Below are positions 40,808-50,216 of a DNA stretch of 64,000 bases, piece after piece. The DNA is taken from contig QHYI01000109.1 of assembly GCA_003223245.1 (NCBI GenBank), positions 62,001 to 126,000 on the forward strand, in the 5' to 3' direction. Source of the stretch: Acidobacteriota bacterium (GTDB lineage: Bacteria; Acidobacteriota; Terriglobia; Acidiferrales; UBA7541). Below the pieces are notes generated by a model that saw only the letters and a program-made list of their open reading frames with translations, had not been told where the DNA came from and did no database searches. Position 1 is the stretch's first letter. Each line of letters opens with the position of its first letter. Made by a program: the position numbers and the translations under genes.

Positions 40808-40995
40808 TTATGAACTTCGTATTTTACGCGTATCTAAAGCAGGCTACAAACCGCAGAGCGGAGTGCGACAATGACTCAGTCTCCTTAAACTTGTCTCCGT
40901 AGCTGATAACCGCCGGGCGAATTCGGTCGATTTTGGGCCTATTGGGGTTCACGAGAGAAAGATGGATCGAGAAGATATCTGCAAGCGGGATGTTA

Positions 40996-41001
40996 TATAA
41001 T
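40996..41001 (+). promoter_or_regulatory. Possible -10 element before the receptor gene
   Basis: TATAAT is perfect at 40996-41001, but the -35 position (AGATAT at 40973-40978) is poor. The rest of 40808-41193 contains no gene I can support. Confidence 0.3.
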
Positions 41002-41193
41002 ATTCTCCCACCCCCGAGGCAGCTGCGAGGTTGCCTCTACGCAACCGCGCGACTCTTCGGAACCGCCGAATCAATCAGGGCAGGACTCTACCTCGCTACA
41101 CGGCGACAAATGCCAACATCGCATGGCAATCAGTGATTTCGGGCTTCGCTCGTTTCCGAGGCTTCGAATCGGCGTGGCATAAGGGGGAATGCG

Positions 41194-44100
41194 ATGAGCA
41201 AGCGTGAATGCAAAGAAGACCCAGCGACTCTGAATTCTTTCTTCAATAAAATCCTGCTCTTACTATGTCTGTTTCCGTTTGCGCTTACTGCTACGGCGCA
41301 AACGTTGACGACTGGGCAAGTTCTCGGCAGGCTGGAAGACCCGACCGGTGCCTCCGTCCCGAAGGCGAAAATCGAGCTCCGTGACACGGCCACCGGATCT
41401 GTGCGTGTTACCACGACCGACGACGACGGTGAGTACGCCTTTTTACAAGTCACACCGGGGACGTACTCGGTGACCGCGACTGCCGCAGGGTTCGCACAGG
41501 CGGTTGTCTCGCCGGTGACGGTTGTGGTCGGCAAGAGCACCACAATCAATCTCGACTTGAAGCTCGGGAAATCCACAGAGGTAGTCGAGGTGCACTCGAC
41601 GCCGGGGGCCGACCTGCAGACGGTGGACTCCACGGTCGGAAATGTCGTAGTCAGTAACGAGCTTCTGGCGTTGCCGACCATCGAGCGGAGCACCACTAGC
41701 CTACTGCTTCTGCAACCGTTAGCCATGCCGGAACAATCCACATCGCAAGCCAGCCGCTTCGGCGGCCAGGTAGCTGGCGCCCGTAGCGACCAGAATTCTT
41801 TTCTCCTGGATGGCGGGGAGATCACCGACCCAACTTCCGGAAACACCGATTACTGGAAGGCGTTTAGTGGGAGCCCGGAAGGTGCCATTCCGACACCGGT
41901 AGAAAGCATCCAGGAGTTCAACTTAGAAACCAACAACCCCAGCGGCCCATTGAGCCTGGGGGGCGGGGCGCACGTCGTGCTTGTTACCAAGCGTGGTACG
42001 GACACCTACCACGGTTCCCTCTACGAGTATTACCGCGGGGCGGCGCTGAACGCCAATCGCTGGGACGCCAATCGCATCGGCCAAGCGCGCCCCAACATCG
42101 TGGACAACCGCTTCGGCTTCAGCTTTGGCGGGCACGCCTTACCGCACGCAGGGAAATCGTACTTCTATGTGAATTATGAGGGGCGGCGCCGACGCGATGC
42201 CGTGCTCATAAGCCGATTGGTACCCACGTCGACAATGCGCCAGGGCATGCTCCGTTTCAAAGACCTCGCTGGAAACACGGTCAGCTATTCCCTGCAGCCT
42301 GGCAATGTTTCCAGCCTTTGCGGTGCGACAGGCACAGCTTCCTGCGATCCACGCAACCTGGGCATGGCGCCAGCCATTGGCCAGCTATGGGCCATGATGC
42401 CGCCAGGGAACGACACCGCGCAGGGGGATGGCTTGAATACCATTGGGTTTTCCGGTTTCGCGAAGTTCCCGCTCAACACAGACCTGGGCGTGATCCGTGT
42501 GGACCACACCTTCAATCCAAAGTTGCAATGGACGGCGAGCTACCGCCATTACACCGAAGACGCCGGAATCCCTCGCCAAGTAGACATTGGAGGAATTGTT
42601 GGAAATGATGTGCCTGGCATCCCGAAGATTCTTTCCACCATCCCGCGCCAACCACGCTATCTCGTGACCGGCGTGACATCGAACTTTACCCAGGCCCTCA
42701 CCAATGATGTCCATCTGAGCTGGCTGAGAGATTACTGGCAATGGATCGACTTACCCCCCTTTGCCCAATTACCTTCCGTCACTCCGGCCGCCTTGGTGCC
42801 GGGTGGGGACAACGTGAACACGCAGCTGATCCCCGTGAACTTCGATACGCAGAATGCCCGCACGCGTTTGTGGAACTCCCACGGCTTGGACCTGCGCGAC
42901 GACGCCAGCTGGATCGTCAGTAAGCACCTGCTGCGCTTTGGTGGGTCCTTCAAACATACCTGGGCCTACTTCCAGCGCAACGACGGGCAGCAGAACAACC
43001 AGACCACGCTGCAATACTTCCTGGGGACCGTGAGCAACCTCGGCGGCCTCACCATCCCGGCCTCGTCCCGCCCGCCAACCTGCACCGCAGCCGTCACGAC
43101 GAACTGCTTGCCCACCAATCAGACGGCGAACTGGAACAACCTCTACGCGCAAGTTCTGGGCTTGGTGGATTCGGCGAGTATCCTACGCGCGCGCGATGCA
43201 GGACTTAATCTTCTGCCCACCGGTACCGACTTGAAGGAAACCGTCCGCTATGATCAGTCGACCCTTTACGTGGACGACAGCTGGCGTCTCGGCTCTGCAT
43301 TTACCCTGAGCTACGGCCTTGCTTGGGAGGCGAGCATCCCTCCCGTGGAGGACAGCGGGAAATTCATGATGGCGGTGGACTCGAGCGGTAACCTCATTTC
43401 CCCAAGAGCTTACCTGGAACAGCGCCGCCAGGCAGCTCTGGCTGGGCAGATTTTCAATCCGCCAGTTGGATTTGTCCCCATCGGTAAGACCGGGCGAAAA
43501 TATCCCTTCGATTTTGTTAAAGAGAATTTCTCGCCGCGCGTTTCTGTGGCTTGGCAGCCTAATTTCGATTCCGGAATCTTGGGAATGCTTTTTGGAAAGG
43601 GCAAAACGGTATTTCGCGGCGGCTATAGGCACTTCTATGATCGCCTCAATGGCGTGCAGACCGCGGTCGATCCCCTGCAAGCGGTGGGCTTTGGCCAGGC
43701 GCTCTTGTGTCAGGGGCCGGGGCTAAACGCGGCGACCAGTGTAGATTGCCGAGGGAGTGGTGGCGTCAATCCCTCCACCGCCTTCCGTATCGGCATCGAT
43801 GGAGGCACCATTACCCTGCCGGCGCTGGCCCCCGCGCTTGCCACACCAGTAGTGCCAGGTACTACGAGCAGCGTCCCTCCAGCCGGCGCCAACACACCCT
43901 TCGTGCCCAACTCTTTCTTGCAAGATCCGCAGTGGCGGCCCGGCGCCCACGATCAATGGGATTTCACAATGCAACGGGAAGTGCCGGGTAACGGCAGAGT
44001 GGAGGTCGGGTATGTGGGTCATACGGCACACAACATCTACATGGGCATCGACCTTAACCAGGTACCGTTCTTCATGACGGCCGGGAGACAGACTTTTGCG

Positions 44101-45153
44101 GCGGCCTTCGATGCTGTGGCACAGGCGCTGAGAACAGGGTCTAACGTCACGCCCCAACCCTTCTTTGAAACTGCGCTGGCCGGGAGCACCAAGTTCTGCG
44201 GGGGAACCTTCACCAGTTGTACCGCCGGAGTGGTGAACAGTTTCTCGTCCGCCTTTACGAACCAGCAAGTGCGAACCGTGTTCAATGGTATTCAATCAGC
44301 ATTTCAGCTCGGTCCGGCCACGCAGGCGGCGACGCAGTTCACGAACTTCTTCTTTTGGTCAAGTCTGGCCCGGTCGAACTACAACGCTGGGTTTGTGTCC
44401 TACCGAGTCCGCGCGTATCACGGTCTCACGCTAGACGCGAACCTTACCTACGGACATAGCCTCGACAATACGGGCGTCAATCAGGATACGGACCGGGCAT
44501 TCTCCAACAGCTACAATCCGAATTACGACTATGGCACGTCCGTGTTTGACCGCAAATTCGTGTTTACCGCGCTCGGCGTCTGGGAAGTTCCGTGGCATTC
44601 GCGGACGGGATGGCTCAACCGGGTAGTCGGGGGTTGGCAGTTGGCGCCTATCGTCAGCATCAACAGCGGATTGCCGCTGCGCGTGCTGGATGGTTCGGGA
44701 CAGGAATTCGGTCAAACCAGCTTGGGCGAAGTTTCGGAAGCCATCCGCACGGGTTCCGGATACACGGCGGCTGGCCGCAACAATGTGACCACGACTACTG
44801 GCTGCGGTTCCAGCGCCAACCCGGCCACAGGCGGGACTGGCCTTAACATCTTTGCTAATCCAGCGGCTGTTTGCGCCCTCTTTCGTCCCATCCAACTCAG
44901 CATAGACACGACTTCGCGTGGCGGCACGCTGCGAGGTCTCGGGTCGTGGAACGTGGATTTGAGCTTCATGAAGAAAATCCAACTAACAGAGAAGTTCAGG
45001 TTTACGTTCTCCTCAGAGTTCTTCAACCTGTTTAACCACGTGAATTTCCTGGATCCCGCGGCGAACCTGCAGAACCCGCAAACGTTTGGCGTGCTCACGA
45101 CCCAAGCAAACGATCCTCGTCAAATCCAGCTCGGCTTACGTGTCGACTTCTAG
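41194..45153 (+). CDS. Oar-type TonB-dependent outer-membrane receptor
   Basis: The 1319-residue protein has GGGGGAA before the ATG. A signal peptide (about 20-36, ending TATAQT) leads to a carboxypeptidase-regulatory-like domain (about 37-125, GQVLGRLEDPTGASVPKAKI through DGEYAFLQVTPGTYSVTATA). A plug domain follows (VNNVVVSNELLALPT-type region, GARSDQNSFLLDGGEITDP), then a very large beta-barrel rich in Asn, Tyr and Thr, ending with the terminal strand RQIQLGLRVDF, a C-terminal Phe typical of outer-membrane barrels. Such Oar-like receptors are expanded in acidobacteria and probably import large sugars or bind matrix. No TonB, surface lipoprotein or glycosidase gene is adjacent. Confidence 0.88.
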   Translation: MSKRECKEDPATLNSFFNKILLLLCLFPFALTATAQTLTTGQVLGRLEDPTGASVPKAKIELRDTATGSVRVTTTDDDGEYAFLQVTPGTYSVTATAAGFAQAVVSPVTVVVGKSTTINLDLKLGKSTEVVEVHSTPGADLQTVDSTVGNVVVSNELLALPTIERSTTSLLLLQPLAMPEQSTSQASRFGGQVAGARSDQNSFLLDGGEITDPTSGNTDYWKAFSGSPEGAIPTPVESIQEFNLETNNPSGPLSLGGGAHVVLVTKRGTDTYHGSLYEYYRGAALNANRWDANRIGQARPNIVDNRFGFSFGGHALPHAGKSYFYVNYEGRRRRDAVLISRLVPTSTMRQGMLRFKDLAGNTVSYSLQPGNVSSLCGATGTASCDPRNLGMAPAIGQLWAMMPPGNDTAQGDGLNTIGFSGFAKFPLNTDLGVIRVDHTFNPKLQWTASYRHYTEDAGIPRQVDIGGIVGNDVPGIPKILSTIPRQPRYLVTGVTSNFTQALTNDVHLSWLRDYWQWIDLPPFAQLPSVTPAALVPGGDNVNTQLIPVNFDTQNARTRLWNSHGLDLRDDASWIVSKHLLRFGGSFKHTWAYFQRNDGQQNNQTTLQYFLGTVSNLGGLTIPASSRPPTCTAAVTTNCLPTNQTANWNNLYAQVLGLVDSASILRARDAGLNLLPTGTDLKETVRYDQSTLYVDDSWRLGSAFTLSYGLAWEASIPPVEDSGKFMMAVDSSGNLISPRAYLEQRRQAALAGQIFNPPVGFVPIGKTGRKYPFDFVKENFSPRVSVAWQPNFDSGILGMLFGKGKTVFRGGYRHFYDRLNGVQTAVDPLQAVGFGQALLCQGPGLNAATSVDCRGSGGVNPSTAFRIGIDGGTITLPALAPALATPVVPGTTSSVPPAGANTPFVPNSFLQDPQWRPGAHDQWDFTMQREVPGNGRVEVGYVGHTAHNIYMGIDLNQVPFFMTAGRQTFAAAFDAVAQALRTGSNVTPQPFFETALAGSTKFCGGTFTSCTAGVVNSFSSAFTNQQVRTVFNGIQSAFQLGPATQAATQFTNFFFWSSLARSNYNAGFVSYRVRAYHGLTLDANLTYGHSLDNTGVNQDTDRAFSNSYNPNYDYGTSVFDRKFVFTALGVWEVPWHSRTGWLNRVVGGWQLAPIVSINSGLPLRVLDGSGQEFGQTSLGEVSEAIRTGSGYTAAGRNNVTTTTGCGSSANPATGGTGLNIFANPAAVCALFRPIQLSIDTTSRGGTLRGLGSWNVDLSFMKKIQLTEKFRFTFSSEFFNLFNHVNFLDPAANLQNPQTFGVLTTQANDPRQIQLGLRVDF

Positions 45154-45204
45154 GAAACGGCGAGTTCCACGAACCGGTTACCAAAGGGCGACCAAAGGCG
45201 CCGG

Positions 45205-45244
45205 GGAATTGGATAGGATGTGAAAGGGCGAGGACATGGAGTCC
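45205..45244 (-). repeat. lipA start-region repeat, copy 2 (remnant)
   Basis: 37 of 40 bases match 40768-40807. Read on the minus strand it encodes [11 protein letters not shown] followed by a short unrelated tail and a stop (LW then TAA), against [11 protein letters not shown] at the true lipA start. It is a remnant of a lipA 5' end. The remaining bases to 45601 hold no gene; a GCCACCCGGG repeat occurs at 45458-45467 and 45472-45481. Confidence 0.65.
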
Positions 45245-45601
45245 GGTGCTCTGAGGGTGGGTCACTTTCCGGGCAGGCGGCTATTCGGGTAATTGCTCTT
45301 GTACAAGCTGGGGATTATGAATGCAACGTGACGGGTTGCTCGTTCCGCCTCGTGCGGAGGCGGATTGCTCGGAAGAGCAAATAGGTGAGAAGGGCGATAG
45401 ATGCGCAGATCAGCGTGATGATCCATGGATTGCTGAATGTCGAGTCTGTCGGGAATTGCCACCCGGGAGAGTGCCACCCGGGCGATTGCGTCTTCGGCGG
45501 GTTCAGCTGATGGGCTCTCGAGTTTGCGATTTTTATTTCAATTGTTGATGAATCGCCAAGTCGCGCATGCTAACCGGAAAATGCCCCGTCGCCGCAAGGG
45601 G

Positions 45602-46147
45602 CTAGGGTTCTTTCGCCAGGTCCAGAGAATCTCCAGTCTGGTGATCGGAAGTCTGGAAGCGCAGGAACTCATGCACGGCGCGCAACGCTTCTGGGTTCTT
45701 CGTGGTGATGCGAATACGCGCCCCTTTTCCGGTAGTCTCCAGCTTGTATTGGATTACCTCCCGCAGGCGCTTCATCGCTTCTGTTCCCGGCGGATTCTGC
45801 GCGTGAATGAGCATCGGCGCTGAAAAATTCCCAGCCGCGAACATCGTCACAATGTGCTGGAAGTGCGAACGGATTTGCTCCCGGCTGGTCGCGTCTTGCG
45901 CAGCGTTGGCTTCCGCTTCGATGACCCCACCATGTGAATCAAGCCTGAAATGATGCGTGGTTTTCTCATGAGAAAATCCCATCACCTCATCCCCGCGCTG
46001 CACCACGCCCTGGTGATGCTCCTCCGCCGAAGGCGTCTTCTGCAAGTGCATCGCGCAAATGGGTCTTGCCTGCGCTGCCGGTTTTTCTTGCGCCAAACAG
46101 GGGAATGCCGCCAAGGCCACAACCAGGATTGCCGGCAGAGTGTTCAT
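45602..46147 (-). CDS. Secreted protein of unknown function
   Basis: The protein has 181 residues from the ATG at 46147. A signal peptide (about 1-19, ending CLAQ) precedes QGVVQRGDEVMGFSHEKTTH, HHFRLDSHGGVIEAEANAAQ, PPGTEAMKRLREVIQYKLET, PEALRAVHEFLRFQTSDHQT. I recognise it as a recurrent exported acidobacterial family without known role; the pattern GFSHEKTTHHF may bind metal through its His residues. It lies after the secreted metallo-beta-lactamase-fold gene on the same strand, so the two could be co-transcribed. Confidence 0.65.
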   Translation of the reverse strand: MNTLPAILVVALAAFPCLAQEKPAAQARPICAMHLQKTPSAEEHHQGVVQRGDEVMGFSHEKTTHHFRLDSHGGVIEAEANAAQDATSREQIRSHFQHIVTMFAAGNFSAPMLIHAQNPPGTEAMKRLREVIQYKLETTGKGARIRITTKNPEALRAVHEFLRFQTSDHQTGDSLDLAKEP

Positions 46148-46239
46148 CTTTGTGGTGCCTCTTTTCCCGCGGAATGCTTTACCCATGCTTCGCGCGCGCT
46201 CACCGTGTTGGACGAGCCAGATGGCGATTCGGCGCTTGC

Positions 46240-47067
46240 CTACCGGATCTTGGCGACGCGGCCTTCAGTGGGAAACTTCTGAAATTGCAACATGTCGTGA
46301 CCCGGCACGACGCGGTCTGCCGAGCCCGCCAGTTCGATCATGCGCGCTTGGTTCTTGATGTTCGCTGCCTCATCGGCCTTGGAGAACGTGGCGCTGGCCT
46401 TGTGCTCCGCAAGGTTGCGATAGAGATAGCAGTTGTCGGAAGCCAGCACCAACGGGTGATCCCCCTCCACGCGCAGGTATTGTGAGGCATAAGTGTGCCG
46501 CGCCCCGGTGTACGCGCGGATCCCCGGAAAGATCTCGACGTTGTCGCCATCCACGAAGCGCACGCGCCCTTCCGTATTCAGCTTGACCAGTTGCTGCACA
46601 TCCTCGGGATCAATGCCGCCGTGATGCCCGCCCGGCTGCCACGCCTCGCCGGTGTAATACCGAAATTCCTCCTTCTGAATCCAAACCGTTGCTTTGGGAA
46701 AGAGATCGATACCGCCCATGTGGTCCCAATGCGCGTGGCTGATGATGATGTCGGTGATTTCCTCGGGCTGGACGCCGGCGAGTTTCACGGCTTCATCCGG
46801 GCGAATGTATTCCGTGGAGGGAAAATATTTGAGGAAAGTTTCGCGGTGATAGCCGCTGTCAAAGAGGATGTTCCGCCCGCCGCCTCGAATCAGCCACACG
46901 ACCATGGCGATGTTGATTTTTTCGCCTTTAGGCACGCCCATGACCAAGCCCGCCACTTCGTCTTCGGCGGAAGCGTAGCGAATGGCTTGGATGGAATACT
47001 CCGTCGCCGTGGCTGCGGGCAAAGCCGCGGCAACAATCCCCAATATCGCTAAGAGGAATTTTTTCAT
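46240..47067 (-). CDS. Exported metallo-beta-lactamase-fold lactonase-like hydrolase
   Basis: The 275-residue protein has a signal peptide (about 1-22) and the zinc motif HAHWDHMGG (His111, His113, Asp115, His116). Later ligands fit TGARHTYASQYLRVEG, with the Asp in VLASDNCYLY and a late His in VPGHDML. Spacing resembles N-acyl-homoserine lactonases of the AiiA/AhlS group, though these are often cytoplasmic. Periplasmic lactone or ester hydrolysis is likely; quorum quenching is a guess. Confidence 0.78.
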   Translation of the reverse strand: MKKFLLAILGIVAAALPAATATEYSIQAIRYASAEDEVAGLVMGVPKGEKINIAMVVWLIRGGGRNILFDSGYHRETFLKYFPSTEYIRPDEAVKLAGVQPEEITDIIISHAHWDHMGGIDLFPKATVWIQKEEFRYYTGEAWQPGGHHGGIDPEDVQQLVKLNTEGRVRFVDGDNVEIFPGIRAYTGARHTYASQYLRVEGDHPLVLASDNCYLYRNLAEHKASATFSKADEAANIKNQARMIELAGSADRVVPGHDMLQFQKFPTEGRVAKIR

Positions 47068-47165
47068 TTTGCGGCTCCAAGGGAAAGAGCCGCTATTCTA
47101 ATCTGCGAGGACCAAAGAGCTTAAGTGAAAAGTACGCAGGGGGAGCGGTAAGCCGGCAAGGAAAT

Positions 47166-47441
47166 TTACAGCGGCCGCCGCGAGGAGCGTACGAAATCGC
47201 GCAGCACCGTGACGTTCGGGCCGTAAGTGCCGATTCGGCTCGCATCCACAGGAAGTCCCAGCCGTTCGGCAAGTTCCAGGTTCACGCCCGCGTCGTCCAG
47301 TTCGGAAAGGCTAAAACCCTGTGCCGGCAACACGCGATTCAAACCCGTCGGATACACCGGGCGAGGCGGACGGTGATGCCGCCAGGGGCGACGCGCCACC
47401 TCGTAGAATTGCTTCCAATCGGCTTTGCTCCATGTCGTCAT
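47166..47441 (-). CDS. Small protein resembling ribosomal protein L13e family
   Basis: The 91-residue protein contains RRPWRHHRPPRPVYPTGLNR and GFSLSELDDAGVNLELAERL, GLPVDASRIGTYG. The GFSL-x-EL-x-x-AG pattern followed by a LGLPVD-type segment resembles the L13e-type domain of eukaryotic and archaeal ribosomes, seen sporadically in bacteria. I cannot say it is ribosomal here. It is isolated. Confidence 0.5.
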   Translation of the reverse strand: MTTWSKADWKQFYEVARRPWRHHRPPRPVYPTGLNRVLPAQGFSLSELDDAGVNLELAERLGLPVDASRIGTYGPNVTVLRDFVRSSRRPL

Positions 47442-47890
47442 ACTATTTCGTTATACGCTTTACTCATGCGATTGGATGCGGCCCGTGTCCAGAAGGTTCA
47501 CCGAGGGTTGCATCGGTGCCTTCTTGTCGGTCACCCTCCAACGTCCGAGCTATTCATATACATCACTGAATCCCCGGTGGAGCATTTTCCTCACCTCCTG
47601 TATCAAACACGTTACGGGGGCATCTGTTTCGTGGGTTGTTTTCTGAAGCTTCCGACGACCATGCAGCGTGTACGCTACATTGTGTGCGAACTGGCATCGT
47701 GCGAGCGGTATCTGCCAGCGCGAGGGAATAAAGAGCACGGGGGAGTAGAACGACGAAGTGTGGATTTGCGCAGACTTGCGCCTCAGAGTTCTCTAAAGGG
47801 AAATGAGGGGCCCGCTGGGTGAGCCTGCTCTCTCAGAAGCGAACAGATTGCCTACAAGCGATGCGGGTAGCTCAGACGGAAGCTTGCGGT
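47442..47890. other. Intergenic stretch
   Basis: Some 449 bases without a gene I can support. Open frames here look random. No promoter or terminator stands out. Confidence 0.4.
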
Positions 47891-48253
47891 TTACCAGCGA
47901 TTGCTACGGTCGCCGCGATCTCCGCCGCGCCCCCCGCCGTGGCCGCGTCCGCCACCGCCACCTCGGCCGCCGCCATAACCGCCCCGCCCGCCGCCGCTGC
48001 GTTCCGCCTGAGGACGCGCTTCGTTGACCACCAGGTTTCGGCCCCCGAAGTTTTGGCCGTTCAAAGAATTAATCGCCCGGTCCGCGTCTTCGTCACTGTT
48101 GATTTCGACGAACGCGAACCCGCGTGATTGACCGGTAAAACGGTCGCGAATGAGATTGACACCTGAAGGGGATACTCCTACTTGAGAAAACCAGTCCTGA
48201 AGCTGATCCTCCGTTGCCGAAAACGGAAGATTGCCGATATAAAGCTTCTTCAC
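47891..48253 (-). CDS. RRM-type RNA-binding protein with Gly/Arg tail
   Basis: The 120-residue protein has one RNA-recognition motif: RNP2 LYIGNLP at 4-10 and RNP1 RGFAFVEI near 44-51. A C-terminal third follows, rich in Gly and Arg (GGGRGGYGGGRGGGGGRGHG). These proteins, common in cyanobacteria and acidobacteria, probably act as RNA chaperones in cold or stress. The 273-base region upstream to 48526 holds no other gene. Confidence 0.92.
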   Translation of the reverse strand: MKKLYIGNLPFSATEDQLQDWFSQVGVSPSGVNLIRDRFTGQSRGFAFVEINSDEDADRAINSLNGQNFGGRNLVVNEARPQAERSGGGRGGYGGGRGGGGGRGHGGGRGGDRGDRSNRW

Positions 48254-48526
48254 CTATTGCTCCTTCTGCCCGGAACCTGACTTGCCAGTCGCGGAGCGCG
48301 CCGAAGAAACCGCTATCGTTCACCGGGGAGGCGAACCTGCGCTGCCGCCGAGGGAGCGAGACCGTAACTTCAGCGGTCTGCTGCATCCTCTCGGAATTTG
48401 ACATTATTTGCAACTAAATAAAATGCCCGCATCGTTTCGGGCGTACCCCTGTTGGCCCGCCTGCTCCCTCTCGCTAAGAATTCGTGCTAGCATGCGCTCA
48501 ATTTGTCCTTCCGTTTGGGAGGCCCC

Positions 48527-50143
48527 ATGCGTGGCACAATGATGAATTTTCCGTTGACGCTCCCCACCATTCTGGAGCGTTCCGGGAAGATCTTCCCCCG
48601 CGTGGAAATTGTTTCGCGAAGACCGGACAAGTCTACTGTGCGCAGCTGTTACGGAGAGTTTTATCAACGGGCGCGTGGTCTTGCCGCGGCCTTCTTGAAA
48701 CTCGGATTACGGCCGGGCGACCGCGTCGCTTCCATGATGTGGAACCATTCGGAACACCTGGAGGCCTTCTTCGGGGTTCCGTGCGCCGGAGGCATCCTGC
48801 ACACGCTGAATCTTCGTCTCCACCCCCATGAAATTGCCACCATTGCCAAACATGCCGGGGACCGTTTTTTGCTGATTGACGATGTTCTGTATCCCGTCTA
48901 TGAGAAATTCCGCGAAGACGTTTCCTTTGAGAAAGTGATCGTCGTTCCCTACGCCTTCAATACCGTTCCGGAAGGCTTTCTGAATTATGAAGAGCTGCTC
49001 GCTGATGCCGCTGACGACTTCCGCTATCCGGCGATTGACGAAAACGATGGCGCCGCGATGTGCTTCACCTCCGGCACGACCGGCTTTTCCAAAGGCGTGG
49101 TCTACTCGCACCGCGCCATCGTGCTGCACTCTTTCTGCTGTGGTCTGGTCGAGGTGTTTGGCATGAACCAGGCGGACACGGTAATGCTGGTGGCGCCGAT
49201 GTTCCATGCTAATGCCTGGGGGATTCCGTTTGCGGCGACGATGCTCGGCGCGCGTCTCGTTCTTCCTGGGCCGCAGGTGGATCCGGAGAGCCTCCTGGAA
49301 TTGATGGTGAGCGAGCGCGTGACCATCGCTTGCGGAGTACCCACGGTTTGGATCGCCGTTCTCGACGCGCTCGAAAAAAATCCCACGAAATGGAAGTTCG
49401 AGTCTCCCATTCGGGTGGTTTGCGGAGGCACGGCTCCTCCGGTCGAACTCATCCGCCGGCTGGACCGTTTCGGCCTGCACATCCAGCATCTCTGGGGCAT
49501 GACGGAAACCACGCCCATTGGCACTTCCGGCGGGCTGCGCGCTCATATGTGTGATTGGCCGGATGACAAAAAGTACGAGGTTCGCGCCAAGCAGGGCTGG
49601 CCCGCTCCGTTTGTGGAGATTCGCCTGATGCGGCCGGAAGGAGAAGCCCCGTGGGATGGCGTCACCTCGGGCGAAATCGAGATTCGCGGGCCGTGGGTGG
49701 CGGCGAGTTACTACGAATCGCCCGACCAGGCGCACCGCTGGACCGAAGACGGCTGGTTCCGTACCGGCGATGTCGCCACCATGGACGAAGAGGGCTACGT
49801 CAAGATCGTTGACCGGGCAAAAGATCTGGTGAAGTCCGGCGGGGAATGGATCAGTTCGGTGGACCTGGAAAATGCGCTGATGGGTCACCCCGCAGTCAAA
49901 GAGGCTTGTGTCGTGGGCATCCCGCATCCTAAATGGCAGGAGCGCCCGCTTGCCGCTGTCGTCCTGAAAGATGGCGCGCGCGCTACTCCCGAGGAGCTGC
50001 GCGCCTTTCTCGGCGCATCGTTTGCCAAGTGGCAGCTTCCGGACGCGTTCGTCTTCCTCGACTCTATCCCGCGGACTTCCGTAGGCAAATTCAAGAAAAT
50101 CGCCCTCCGCGAGCAGTTCGCCAACTGGAAGTGGGATGCCTAG
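48527..50143 (+). CDS. Fatty-acyl-CoA ligase (long- or medium-chain)
   Basis: The protein has 538 residues from the ATG at 48527, with GGGAGG five bases upstream. It belongs to the adenylate-forming family: the P-loop is CFTSGTTGFSKGVVYSHRAI, LWGMTETTPIGTSGGLRAH is the A5-type motif, and RTGDVATMDEEGYVKIVDRA plus KSGGEWISSVDLENALMGHP the hinge motifs. SVGKFKKIALRE holds the catalytic Lys. A free fatty acid or similar carboxylate would be activated with CoA. The gene stands alone. Confidence 0.9.
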   Translation: MRGTMMNFPLTLPTILERSGKIFPRVEIVSRRPDKSTVRSCYGEFYQRARGLAAAFLKLGLRPGDRVASMMWNHSEHLEAFFGVPCAGGILHTLNLRLHPHEIATIAKHAGDRFLLIDDVLYPVYEKFREDVSFEKVIVVPYAFNTVPEGFLNYEELLADAADDFRYPAIDENDGAAMCFTSGTTGFSKGVVYSHRAIVLHSFCCGLVEVFGMNQADTVMLVAPMFHANAWGIPFAATMLGARLVLPGPQVDPESLLELMVSERVTIACGVPTVWIAVLDALEKNPTKWKFESPIRVVCGGTAPPVELIRRLDRFGLHIQHLWGMTETTPIGTSGGLRAHMCDWPDDKKYEVRAKQGWPAPFVEIRLMRPEGEAPWDGVTSGEIEIRGPWVAASYYESPDQAHRWTEDGWFRTGDVATMDEEGYVKIVDRAKDLVKSGGEWISSVDLENALMGHPAVKEACVVGIPHPKWQERPLAAVVLKDGARATPEELRAFLGASFAKWQLPDAFVFLDSIPRTSVGKFKKIALREQFANWKWDA

Positions 50144-50216
50144 CCGCAGACTCCCAAGCAAGGTGTCGTCATCTCTTCTTCATTGACGTTGGCAATTTTC
50201 CGGTCTTCTTGGAAGC

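Noticed and set aside
40768-45244. A transposon carrying the receptor gene
   Set aside because: No transposase or terminal inverted repeats were seen; the only direct repeats are lipA fragments.
45458-45481. A 10-base GCCACCCGGG direct repeat
   Set aside because: Too short and only two copies; no gene or array context.
48707-50161. A 484-residue minus-strand frame opposite the acyl-CoA ligase
   Set aside because: The ligase reading has complete motifs; this frame has none.
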